A stretch of DNA of 6,467 nt. It comes from Acidimicrobiia bacterium (GTDB lineage Bacteria > Actinomycetota > Acidimicrobiia > Spongiisociales > SHLN01). The stretch spans positions 1 to 6,467 of the forward strand of contig JAUXLW010000073.1 in assembly GCA_030623545.1 (NCBI GenBank), in the 5' to 3' direction. Both the position numbers and the translations under genes were made by a program. The first letter of the stretch is position 1; the number at the start of each line of letters is the position of its first letter. This document shows, piece by piece, positions 1 through 5,686 of this stretch. The notes beneath the pieces are model-generated. The model was not told the DNA's origin. It saw nothing but the letters and a program-made list of their open reading frames with translations, and did not search any database.

Positions 1-489
1 AGCGGCGAGACGCTCCGGCGACGGCTGAAGCATCAAGCCTTCAGGCCCAGGGGCACGCTCTCCGTACGTCTCGAGAATGCGCCGCTCGGCTCGATGAGCT
101 TCCTTCACCGTGACTACTTGACCGAGGATCACCGGTATCAGCGCGGCGTGGACTTGCTCGGTGCGAGCCATCCGCAGTCCTCTAAACCTTGGCTTCAACT
201 CACGCATGAGCCGGTGGTGGACTGGAAAAGCATCGGGATCATCTCTGGCGCCGAGGAGATCGGGAGCCTGCTCGAGCGCCCAATCTGAGCCGGGCCCCCA
301 GGCAGTGGCTTCAATTTCTGCTTCCCGCACCACGAGGTGCAGAGTGACGGGCCCGTCGGGAGTGCGGCTGGCCCGCCATGTCTCAGTGGTGGATGCTGGT
401 CGGGCGGGATGTCCGGTTCCTCCGTTGAGGTAGCCCAGGGTCAGTCGTAGGTCGGGCGGAGGGTGCAGTTGGAAGGAGCGGCTCGGCAC
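1..489 (-). CDS. DNA-3-methyladenine glycosylase II-like protein (AlkA/HhH-GPD family), 3' end outside window
   Basis: The minus frame is open from a GTG at 489 to the window edge, giving the first 163 residues. Residues about 35-60 (TWRASRTPDGPVTLHL and following) look like the N-terminal AlkA_N-type sheet. Residues about 108-142 (ARTEQVHAALIPVILGQ, then VTVKEAHRAERRIL) match the helical segment at the start of the HhH-GPD domain in actinobacterial DNA-3-methyladenine glycosylases. Such enzymes excise alkylated purines from DNA in base-excision repair. The helix-hairpin-helix and the catalytic Asp lie further downstream, outside the window, so activity cannot be judged. The GTG is secure: the frame has no ATG, GTG or TTG between it and an upstream in-frame TAA near 690. 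A TACGAT hexamer sits 6 nt before the GTG and there is no Shine-Dalgarno sequence, suggesting a leaderless mRNA. The gene is transcribed away from the neighbouring MBL-fold gene. Confidence 0.88.
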   Translation of the reverse strand, partial: MPSRSFQLHPPPDLRLTLGYLNGGTGHPARPASTTETWRASRTPDGPVTLHLVVREAEIEATAWGPGSDWALEQAPDLLGARDDPDAFPVHHRLMRELKPRFRGLRMARTEQVHAALIPVILGQVVTVKEAHRAERRILETYGERAPGPEGLMLQPSPERLAA

Positions 490-495
490 CGGCCG

Positions 496-501
496 ATCGT
501 A
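496..501 (-). promoter_or_regulatory. Putative -10 hexamer (TACGAT) of the AlkA-like gene
   Basis: Read on the minus strand, TACGAT is followed by six bases (CGGCCG) and then the GTG start. It fits the TANNNT -10 consensus. The spacing would place transcription initiation at or next to the start codon. No convincing -35 box is visible. This is inferred from motif and spacing only, but the same layout recurs at other genes in the window. Confidence 0.55.
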
Positions 502-704
502 GCGCAGCCGGTAAGAGGCCTTCTGGCGGTCGTCCGGCCTAGGAGCCCGCTGAGCAAAGCATGTCGCCGATTTCGACGACCAGCCATCGCCACTAGCAGC
601 GTCCTCAGCCCCGCCATTCCGCTCCGAGGAGTGGCGAAACCTCGTCCTTGCGATTGGCGCGCCTGGCCGTCGCTCTCGACAACGGCATTACTCAGCAGAC
701 TCCT

Positions 705-710
705 TAGGGT
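705..710 (+). promoter_or_regulatory. Putative -10 hexamer (TAGGGT) of the PqqB-like MBL gene
   Basis: TAGGGT, then six bases (GCGTCC), then the ATG at 717. The spacing matches a leaderless transcript. The AGGG inside the hexamer could alternatively act as a weak Shine-Dalgarno sequence, so this site is less clear-cut than the others. No good -35 box is seen at the usual distance. Confidence 0.5.
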
Positions 711-716
711 GCGTCC

Positions 717-1547
717 ATGGCCTGGACCTGCGTTGTACTCGGCACCGCCCAGGATGGCGGCAATCCCCAGCTCGGGAGCCCCGGTGTCGGCCCGCCGCGC
801 ATGGTTGCCAGCCTGGCTGCCCTGGCAGACGACGGAACCACCCTCCTGATTGACGCTACGCCGGATGTGAAAGCCCAGCTCAGCGGGTTGGCGAGCTTAC
901 CGAGCCACCAGCGGCGCGATTCCCCCAACATCGTTGATCACATAGTCCTCACTCATGCTCATATGGGCCACTATGCCGGCCTGGTGCAGTTCGGGAAAGA
1001 GGCCCACAACGCCCGGGGAATCAAATGTTGGGTGACGCCCTCTATGGCGCAATTCCTGAGGTCGAATCAGCCATGGCGAGCTCTGGAAGATGGGGGACAC
1101 ATCGACATCCAGGTAACCGAGCCGGGCAAGAGTTTCGCTCCCGCTCCCGGACTGGAGCTGCGCCTGGTGCAGGTACCGCATCGCCCCGACTTCACCGACG
1201 CCGTCGGCGTCTCGCTGAACGAGGTCTTTTACCTGCCCGACATCGATGGCTGGGAGCAATGGGGCGAGGCGGAGCAGGTGTTGGCCAGGCATCGCATCTG
1301 CCTGCTCGATGCCACCTTTTACGATCCCGCCGAGCTCCCCGGGCGGGATATCAGCCACATTTCTCACCCCTTCGTCGACGATACGGTGGCTCGCTTTAGC
1401 CACCTGGCGGCTGATCGGCGGATGATCTTGACCCATCTCAACCATTCCAACCCGATTTCCGACCCCGAATCCGCGGAAGCTGAAAGCGTTCGCCGAGCCG
1501 GGTTCGAGGTCGCAGCCGATCTCATGGCCTTTCCATTAAGTAACTAG
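717..1547 (+). CDS. Metallo-beta-lactamase-fold hydrolase, PqqB-like
   Basis: A 276-residue soluble protein. The N-terminus VVLGTAQDGGNPQLG (6-20) is the first strand and glycine-rich turn typical of PqqB-like MBL-fold proteins. LLIDATPD (43-50) is the second core strand. LTHAHMGHYAGL (78-89) is the metal-binding loop. Further conserved stretches are VPHRPDF (153-159), DATFYD (198-203), SHPFV (216-220) and LTHLNHSNP (238-246), the last resembling the C-terminal HLNHTNP block of this family. The canonical HxHxDH motif reads HAHMGH here (80-85), with Gly in place of the metal-binding Asp. This looks like a family trait rather than a mutation. No pqqA, C, D or E gene is nearby, so a role in PQQ synthesis is not supported and the substrate is unknown. 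The upstream gene is divergent; an 88-bp gap separates it from the next gene on the same strand. Confidence 0.9.
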   Translation: MAWTCVVLGTAQDGGNPQLGSPGVGPPRMVASLAALADDGTTLLIDATPDVKAQLSGLASLPSHQRRDSPNIVDHIVLTHAHMGHYAGLVQFGKEAHNARGIKCWVTPSMAQFLRSNQPWRALEDGGHIDIQVTEPGKSFAPAPGLELRLVQVPHRPDFTDAVGVSLNEVFYLPDIDGWEQWGEAEQVLARHRICLLDATFYDPAELPGRDISHISHPFVDDTVARFSHLAADRRMILTHLNHSNPISDPESAEAESVRRAGFEVAADLMAFPLSN

Positions 1548-1635
1548 TCCCCTTGTGCGCGGAGGCGGGTCTAGTCCTGTCGGGGTCGAAAAAGTCCCTT
1601 CTCTAGGGGTTTGAGAGTCTTCCGATGGTCGTGAT

Positions 1636-1959
1636 ATGGATACGACGAAGACTTGCCGGCAAACCGGATGCACCGAGGATACGGCCGACGGTTATTGCGC
1701 CTTTCACTATCTCGCTTTCGTCTCAGGGCTGGAAACATTCCGCGGTCTTTTGGATGAGGTGGGAGGCCTCGGCGGGGAAGCGCTACTCGGAGTTATCTTT
1801 GATCTCGCGGAAGTCGAGCCGGCCCCTGATCTCCTTTGCCGGCACGACGCTCGTCTCGGAGATTGCTACCTGACGGACACGGCCGAATTCTCAGGGATGG
1901 CTCGCACTCCCTGGGAATTGCGGGCCGCCGCCAACTCGTTGGGGATCCCGCTCAACTAG
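1636..1959 (+). CDS. Hypothetical protein, 107 aa, with possible zinc knuckle
   Basis: I do not recognise this family. The small, acidic, soluble protein begins with C7-x4-C12-x8-C21-x2-H24, a spacing that could bind one zinc ion. A second Cys/His group follows (C68, H70, C77). The middle (28-62) is hydrophobic and likely helical, and the C-terminus (TPWELRAAANSLGIPLN) looks like a short amphipathic helix. There is no signal peptide or membrane segment. The ATG at 1636 has no Shine-Dalgarno sequence; a GATGGT hexamer lies 6 nt before it, a poorer version of the -10 layout at neighbouring genes. It lies between the MBL-fold gene and the diguanylate cyclase on the same strand and could be co-transcribed with the former. 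An overlapping frame (1625-1873) is Arg/Ser/Trp-rich and reads like a shadow. That this is a real gene is likely but not certain. Confidence 0.65.
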   Translation: MDTTKTCRQTGCTEDTADGYCAFHYLAFVSGLETFRGLLDEVGGLGGEALLGVIFDLAEVEPAPDLLCRHDARLGDCYLTDTAEFSGMARTPWELRAAANSLGIPLN

Positions 1960-1969
1960 TGGACCACTA
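1957..1969. promoter_or_regulatory. Perfect 13-bp palindrome, candidate operator
   Basis: TAGTGG-A-CCACTA is a perfect 6-bp inverted repeat around one central base. It begins at the TAG stop codon of the 107-aa gene and covers the expected -35 region of the TACACT promoter 12 bp downstream. As RNA the loop would be too tight for a good terminator and no T-tract follows, so binding by a dimeric repressor is the better reading. The regulator is unknown. Confidence 0.45.
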
Positions 1970-1981
1970 ACCCACTCTCAG

Positions 1982-1987
1982 TACACT
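1982..1987 (+). promoter_or_regulatory. Putative -10 hexamer (TACACT) upstream of the diguanylate cyclase
   Basis: TACACT matches the TANNNT -10 pattern. A weak -35-like TGGACC (1960-1965) lies 16 bp upstream, inside the 13-bp palindrome. Initiation near 1994 would give a leader of roughly 90 nt to the ATG at 2082. That leader contains a 15-codon ORF (1999-2046, starting MPTLDHAGW) which may or may not be translated. Confidence 0.45.
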
Positions 1988-2081
1988 TTCCGTTCTGCAT
2001 GCCCACGCTTGATCACGCTGGGTGGGAAACTGCGGCGTCGACCTAACTCCCGGGTATCGGGCTGCCGATATCCCTCTTGAC

Positions 2082-3020
2082 ATGAACAGATTCGTCGCCA
2101 CGGTGTGGGGCCGACTGCGGGCGTCGGTCAGGCCGTTCCTGGCGTCGTTCGAGCCTTTCTATCGGCTTCCCCGCCTTCTGGTTCTGTGCCTTGGTCTGGT
2201 GAGCGTTCTCGGTTTGGCCGTTCTCGACTGGGCAATCGGGCCTGAGGTTGGGGTTGGGATCCTTTACGTGATGGCGATCATGGCTGTGATCTTTCACGCG
2301 TCGTGGGTCGACGGCGCCGTGGTAGCGACGATTGCCTCGGCGGCCGGCCTCCTCACGCGACTGATAGGGCCGAACGATCTCGGGGTTGCCACCGTGGTGT
2401 GGAGCCTCTTCAGCGAGCTGGCGGTCTTTCTGACTCTGGTGGTCATCGTCCACCAGATCCGGCGCCTGGTGCACCTCTTCGAGCACCAGTCGAGAGTTGA
2501 TCTCCTGACCGGAGCGCTCAACTCACGCGGCTTGTTCGAAACGCTCGAACGGGAGAGGTCGCGCGCTGAGCGTTACGGTCTACCGATGACCGTGGTCTTC
2601 GTCGACCTCGACGGCATGAAGGAGATAAACGATCGGCTGGGCCACTCCGGAGGTGATCAGCTCTTGCGGAGCTTCGCGGAGAAGATTGGCTCTTCGGTCC
2701 GAGACGAGGATCTCTTTGCTCGCATCGGGGGTGACGAGTTCGTGGTGGCGTTGCCGGACACCGGCCACCAGCAAGCCCTGGCTGTGGTTAGACGGTTGCG
2801 CCGGGAGGTTGGCCGCGAAATCAGCGCCAGCTACGGAGTGGTCACCTTTCTTCGACAGCCTGCCGCGATCGAGGACCTGATCGAAGCTGCCGATTCCATG
2901 ATGTACGTCGCCAAGCGGGCCGGAGGCAATCGGGTGGTCGGCGAAGTCAGGTCCGGCTCGATTGAAACAGATCGGTTTGACCTGACTTACGATCTGGCCG
3001 AGGCGATCGAGATTCGCTGA
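2082..3020 (+). CDS. Membrane-anchored diguanylate cyclase (GGDEF domain)
   Basis: Makes cyclic di-GMP from two GTP. Counting from the ATG at 2082 (312 aa), four hydrophobic segments lie at about 31-50, 53-73, 76-97 and 101-125 and probably form the sensory input. A short linker helix leads to the GGDEF domain (about 138-288). The domain has DLLTGALNSRG (140-150), the metal-binding strand FVDLDGMKEIND (173-184; D175, N183 and D184 in the usual metal and guanine positions) and an intact active site RIGGDEF (214-220). RDED (207-210) lies five residues before GGDEF and matches the RxxD inhibitory site, so product feedback is expected. No EAL domain is present. A 22-residue acidic tail follows. 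The frame also allows a GTG start at 2022 (332 aa). I prefer the ATG because the extra 20 residues look unlike the rest, but neither start has a Shine-Dalgarno sequence. The gene converges on the DUF3068 gene with 3 bp between. Confidence 0.95.
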   Translation: MNRFVATVWGRLRASVRPFLASFEPFYRLPRLLVLCLGLVSVLGLAVLDWAIGPEVGVGILYVMAIMAVIFHASWVDGAVVATIASAAGLLTRLIGPNDLGVATVVWSLFSELAVFLTLVVIVHQIRRLVHLFEHQSRVDLLTGALNSRGLFETLERERSRAERYGLPMTVVFVDLDGMKEINDRLGHSGGDQLLRSFAEKIGSSVRDEDLFARIGGDEFVVALPDTGHQQALAVVRRLRREVGREISASYGVVTFLRQPAAIEDLIEAADSMMYVAKRAGGNRVVGEVRSGSIETDRFDLTYDLAEAIEIR

Positions 3021-3028
3021 GTCTCAGC
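3016..3028. terminator. 13-bp palindrome spanning both convergent stop codons
   Basis: GCTGAGTCTCAGC is a perfect palindrome around one central T. It contains the TGA of the diguanylate cyclase on the plus strand and the TGA of the DUF3068 gene on the minus strand. As RNA it could form a 5-bp stem with a 3-nt loop in either direction, but no T-tract follows on either side, so a bidirectional terminator is only a weak possibility. The symmetry may partly come from two facing TGA stops. Confidence 0.25.
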
Positions 3029-4142
3029 CCTCGTCGGCCGGGAGGGATTCATCTCCAACATGGTGCGGGGGGGTCACCTCAATCTCAGCCTTGCCTCGAC
3101 CACGCTGCCACAGTAAGAATGTTCCTCCCAGCAGGCTAAGGCCGGCCAGAACGAAGAGTGTGATCGGCCCTGTGGTTCTTCCGAGCTGGAGGCGGTTTCC
3201 GTGCGACCTGGCGTCATCGACGGCTGCCTCGAGCGACTCAGGTGTCGCCTGGTAGGTGAGGTTGTATACCTCGATTGGTGGCACATCCAGCTGGACCCCG
3301 GGGACCACGACGGTCGCTTTGCGGATGTCGTGCTTATTGATGTCAATGAGGATGCCGGTGGTGGGGTCGACCCAATAGGTGGCTTCGAACTCGTAGCTGT
3401 AGATGATCGGCAGCTGAGGGGGAAGGAATGGCAGAAGGGTGCTTACCGAAGCCTCCAGCTCCGGGGGGAGGTTCAGGACGGGGAGCAGTGCCGGCACCGA
3501 GTCGCGGGGTACGCCCTTGGGGAACTCGCTCAAGGTTCCGGGATCTTTGATGATCTCCGGTCCGGAGCTGGCGGTGAACACGTAAGTGTTGATGCCTTGT
3601 CGCTCCTCTTCTCGCTGGTAGAAGAGGGTGACCGGGAGCTGGGGGTCCCCATTCCATCCGGCGTAATCGCGTTTTTCAGTTCCGATCGGGAACCCGATGA
3701 CCAGGCCGTCTCTCTCGAGGACTGCCTCGTTTTCGGAGAAGTTCTCGATCGATTCCATTGTCTTGCGGTCGATCGTATAGAAGTTATCCGATCCGGTCAG
3801 TCGAGTTCCGGCAAGGGGAGTTCCTTCTGCCGCCACGAGGTTGGAGACATCGCGAACCAGAGCCTTTTCGCCATCCACCTCTTCGGTGGTCACCGTCCGG
3901 TCCGAAACCACCGGCAGGTCGGAGAAGAAGAGCTGCTGGGTGGTATCTTCGAAAGCATTGCGGTTGAGGATCGTTACGACTCCTTCGTAGGTTCGTGTGG
4001 TGTCGACGTCGTCCGGGAACTGGGCCAGAGCCGGGACAATCAGCAGTTTGAGAATCAAGCCACCCGCTATGAGTAATGCCCCAAAAACCAGCAACGCCGC
4101 CGGCAGGCCTTTCCCTCTCAACAATCCTCCCCGTTTGCTCAC
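3024..4142 (-). CDS. DUF3068 (porin PorA family) membrane protein
   Basis: A 372-residue protein from the GTG at 4142. A short basic N-terminus (MSKRGGLLRGKG) precedes a membrane helix at about 13-37. A large, probably extracytoplasmic, beta-rich domain follows, then a second helix at about 326-345 and a short charged tail. Family-like motifs are YTIDRKTMESI (122-132), FPIGTEKRDYAGW (151-163) and YWVDPTTGILIDI (256-268). DUF3068 proteins are typical of Actinobacteria and are sometimes named porin PorA family, but with two helices flanking a soluble domain a porin function here is unproven. A TTG at 4166 would add eight residues. I prefer the GTG because a TACTCT hexamer lies 8 nt before it and because the TTG lies upstream of that hexamer. 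No Shine-Dalgarno sequence is seen at either. The gene is divergent from the next membrane-protein gene. Confidence 0.85.
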   Translation of the reverse strand: MSKRGGLLRGKGLPAALLVFGALLIAGGLILKLLIVPALAQFPDDVDTTRTYEGVVTILNRNAFEDTTQQLFFSDLPVVSDRTVTTEEVDGEKALVRDVSNLVAAEGTPLAGTRLTGSDNFYTIDRKTMESIENFSENEAVLERDGLVIGFPIGTEKRDYAGWNGDPQLPVTLFYQREEERQGINTYVFTASSGPEIIKDPGTLSEFPKGVPRDSVPALLPVLNLPPELEASVSTLLPFLPPQLPIIYSYEFEATYWVDPTTGILIDINKHDIRKATVVVPGVQLDVPPIEVYNLTYQATPESLEAAVDDARSHGNRLQLGRTTGPITLFVLAGLSLLGGTFLLWQRGRGKAEIEVTPPHHVGDESLPADEG

Positions 4143-4150
4143 GGGGGAGG

Positions 4151-4156
4151 AGAGTA
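4151..4156 (-). promoter_or_regulatory. Putative -10 hexamer (TACTCT) of the DUF3068 gene
   Basis: On the minus strand TACTCT precedes the GTG start at 4142 by eight bases (CCTCCCCC). Initiation would fall at or one to two bases before the start codon, so the mRNA would have almost no leader. The pyrimidine-rich spacer rules out a Shine-Dalgarno sequence. If this is the promoter, the upstream TTG at 4166 is not the start. Confidence 0.45.
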
Positions 4157-4236
4157 GAGCAGGCAAGCGGCGGGCGGTGAGAAATCCAGGAATCGTCGAT
4201 CAGCCGACCGGCGCAGTAGCGGATGGGTTTGCCCTG

Positions 4237-4242
4237 TACCCT
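4237..4242 (+). promoter_or_regulatory. Putative -10 hexamer (TACCCT) of the six-helix membrane protein gene
   Basis: TACCCT, six bases (CGCCAC), then the ATG at 4249. The spacing supports leaderless transcription and decides the start within a longer open frame that runs back to 3997 inside the DUF3068 gene. It lies in a 106-bp divergent region shared with the DUF3068 promoter. Confidence 0.55.
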
Positions 4243-4248
4243 CGCCAC

Positions 4249-4890
4249 ATGACCCCTGTCGAGCAAGCCGTTGTCCACACTTCCCGCATGCTGGCTCCGG
4301 CGCTCCTGGGGTCAGTTGTGTTCCTCGTGGTGCCTTCTCAAGAGGATCCCTTCGGGCTATTCATCGTCCAACTGTCGGCACTGGTGGCGTTTGGCGTGGT
4401 CGTCGCCGTGCGCCTGGCTCCTCTCTCATCCCGTGAGGACTGGTTCGTCGGGAGTGGCTGGTCATCTCGCCGTCGGCGACTGGCCGGCGCGGCAGTGACC
4501 GTGGCCCTCGTCACCGGGGCCGTGGCCTTGCTGACCCTGGCATCTTCGGCTGCTCTTCGGCTGCAACCGTCGCTGCAGTTCCTCCAGCTGCTCTCGGCCC
4601 TTGACATTGCCTGGGCGGCGGCGGCGATTGTGGTGGGCGCGGAGCTGCGCTGGGGTAGGGCCGCTGCCTGGGCCGGGGGGTTGATCCTGGGCGTCCTCTG
4701 CGTTTTCTCGATCTGGCGTTACCTGGACATCGTGGGCTTCACCGACGACGGTGGCTGGCTGGTGTCCGGCGCCGATCTATGGCGTTATGTCATCCCCTTC
4801 GACATGATTGCTGCAACGGCGGCTGTGCTCATTCTGGTGGCCGGGGTCTGGCGTCCTTATCGCACCGAACAGGCCAGGCCCCAGTCATAG
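4249..4890 (+). CDS. Hypothetical membrane protein, about six transmembrane helices
   Basis: A 213-residue protein that I cannot assign to a family. Hydrophobic segments lie at about 13-29, 35-57, 77-99, 112-131, 137-156 and 180-200. A basic loop SSRRRRLAG (72-80) before the third helix is likely cytoplasmic. Between helices five and six is an acidic, aromatic loop (157-179, with YLDIVGFTDDGGW), which may face outward. No catalytic or transport signature is visible. The open frame extends upstream to 3997, but that part overlaps the DUF3068 gene antisense; the ATG at 4249 is chosen because the helices begin shortly after it and a -10-like TACCCT precedes it by 6 nt. Its last 34 bp overlap the 3' end of the DUF547 gene on the other strand. 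The gene is flanked on both sides by minus-strand genes, so it is probably transcribed alone. Confidence 0.8.
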   Translation: MTPVEQAVVHTSRMLAPALLGSVVFLVVPSQEDPFGLFIVQLSALVAFGVVVAVRLAPLSSREDWFVGSGWSSRRRRLAGAAVTVALVTGAVALLTLASSAALRLQPSLQFLQLLSALDIAWAAAAIVVGAELRWGRAAAWAGGLILGVLCVFSIWRYLDIVGFTDDGGWLVSGADLWRYVIPFDMIAATAAVLILVAGVWRPYRTEQARPQS

Positions 4891-5630
4891 GGCTGGAAGG
4901 CCACTCGCAACTCGTCCAGCCGCTCCGACACCTCGGGGGCGAGCCAGCGTCGCACGGCTCGGGCTACTCGAGCCTTACCAACCGGCAGCAGAGTCGGCAT
5001 GCGATGGGGCCGGACGAAGTCGGCTCCGTACCACAGCAGCACCCGGCTCAAAAGCAGTGTGCGGTCGTCGAGGTAGGCCCCTCCGACGGCTAGAAATTGC
5101 CGCATCTGCTGGTCGAGTTGTTCGTTCACTTCTGCGCCCGAAAAAGGCTCGTAGCGCAGGGTGGGGCAGGATGCCGATCCGCACACGAGGGCACCGTGAA
5201 TTCTCGGGTCGCCGAACCTCCGTATCTTTCCGTGCTCGATTTCGGTAAGCGTCAGCGGCCGACCGCCGATGGTTGCTAACGGCCTCGTAAAAGCCCCCGG
5301 CACGCGCAGAACGGACTCTTCGGCTTGCTGAAACGCCTCCCCGGCCAATCCCAGGGCACCGGCGTTGTAGAGGTTCAGCCAATAGGCGAGCGCGTCTGCT
5401 TTTCCGAGGTGGTCGGGATCGATCCTGGCAAGTTCGGACACATAGGCATCGATGGCGGGGAGCATCTCGGGGAGCCCGGCCACACCCTGCTTCTGGACCC
5501 GGCTGAGAATCCTGGCCAGTGGTGAGTGGTCTGGCTTTTCGGCGCTCGGGTGCCCGGCCGGGCGGGGGGGGTCCACCCGCAGGGCTCGTAAGACCGAGAA
5601 GCCGACGCTTAGAGGGTTGGGGCCCTTCAT
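4857..5630 (-). CDS. DUF547 domain-containing protein
   Basis: A 257-residue protein matching DUF547 along most of its length. Hallmarks are LAYWLNLYNAGAL (81-93; the usual AFWINLYNA block), LTLTEIEHGKIRRF (126-139), DPRIHGALVCGSASCP (141-156) and the C-terminal YDWGL (248-252). H145, C150 and C155 are in the conserved block. The biochemical role of DUF547 is not established, so I give none. Many family members carry a signal or lipoprotein peptide; here the N-terminus (1-35, Pro-rich, no long hydrophobic run) has neither, suggesting a cytoplasmic protein. The ATG at 5630 is the first start in the frame. No Shine-Dalgarno sequence is obvious; a GTTCTT lies 6 nt before it but does not fit TANNNT. 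The gene is divergent from the NIF3 gene across 56 bp and overlaps the upstream membrane-protein gene tail-to-tail. Confidence 0.9.
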   Translation of the reverse strand: MKGPNPLSVGFSVLRALRVDPPRPAGHPSAEKPDHSPLARILSRVQKQGVAGLPEMLPAIDAYVSELARIDPDHLGKADALAYWLNLYNAGALGLAGEAFQQAEESVLRVPGAFTRPLATIGGRPLTLTEIEHGKIRRFGDPRIHGALVCGSASCPTLRYEPFSGAEVNEQLDQQMRQFLAVGGAYLDDRTLLLSRVLLWYGADFVRPHRMPTLLPVGKARVARAVRRWLAPEVSERLDELRVAFQPYDWGLACSVR

Positions 5631-5674
5631 GGCGACAAGAACACCCCGCGAGGCGTGCCTGTTCCCCGTCCCGT

Positions 5675-5680
5675 TACCAT
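5675..5680 (+). promoter_or_regulatory. Putative -10 hexamer (TACCAT) of the NIF3-like gene
   Basis: TACCAT, six bases (CACGTC), then the ATG at 5687. There is no Shine-Dalgarno sequence between. This is the same hexamer-to-start distance as at the AlkA-like, MBL-fold and six-helix membrane-protein genes. It lies in the 56-bp region divergent from the DUF547 gene. Confidence 0.55.
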
Positions 5681-5686
5681 CACGTC

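Larger units (their letters stand above)
490..716. other. Divergent intergenic region
   Basis: These 227 bp separate the divergent AlkA-like and MBL-fold genes. Each end holds a TANNNT hexamer close to its start codon. The middle contains open frames, but their translations look like shadows (Arg/Pro/Ser-rich, no recognisable motif). I see no RNA gene. A 5-bp inverted repeat (AGGCC at 516-520, GGCCT at 536-540) is probably chance. Confidence 0.6.

Noticed and set aside
94..433. Two plus-strand ORFs at the left edge
   Set aside because: The minus strand here encodes a continuous AlkA-like sequence to the window edge, which explains these frames as shadows.
463..849. Plus-strand ORF of 128 residues across the divergent region into the MBL gene
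   Set aside because: Its second half is in another frame of the well-supported MBL-fold gene, and its Arg/Pro/Ser/Trp-rich translation has no recognisable motif.
897..1445. Minus-strand ORF of 182 residues inside the MBL gene
   Set aside because: The plus strand carries all MBL family motifs; the antisense product has none.
717..1547. Part of a PQQ biosynthesis cluster
   Set aside because: No pqqA, pqqC, pqqD or pqqE candidate is present on either strand in the window, and stand-alone PqqB-like MBL proteins exist.
1590..1620. Possible terminator hairpin after the MBL gene (CCCT at 1597-1600 with AGGG)
   Set aside because: The stem is only four base pairs and no T-tract follows.
2077..2082. 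Perfect TTGACA (-35 consensus) at the cyclase ATG
   Set aside because: No -10-like hexamer lies 16-18 bp downstream and the site is at the start codon, so it is probably coincidental.
3201..4076. Plus-strand ORF of 291 residues antisense to the DUF3068 gene
   Set aside because: The minus strand encodes clear DUF3068 motifs and two membrane helices. The antisense reading is the usual long shadow in GC-rich coding DNA.
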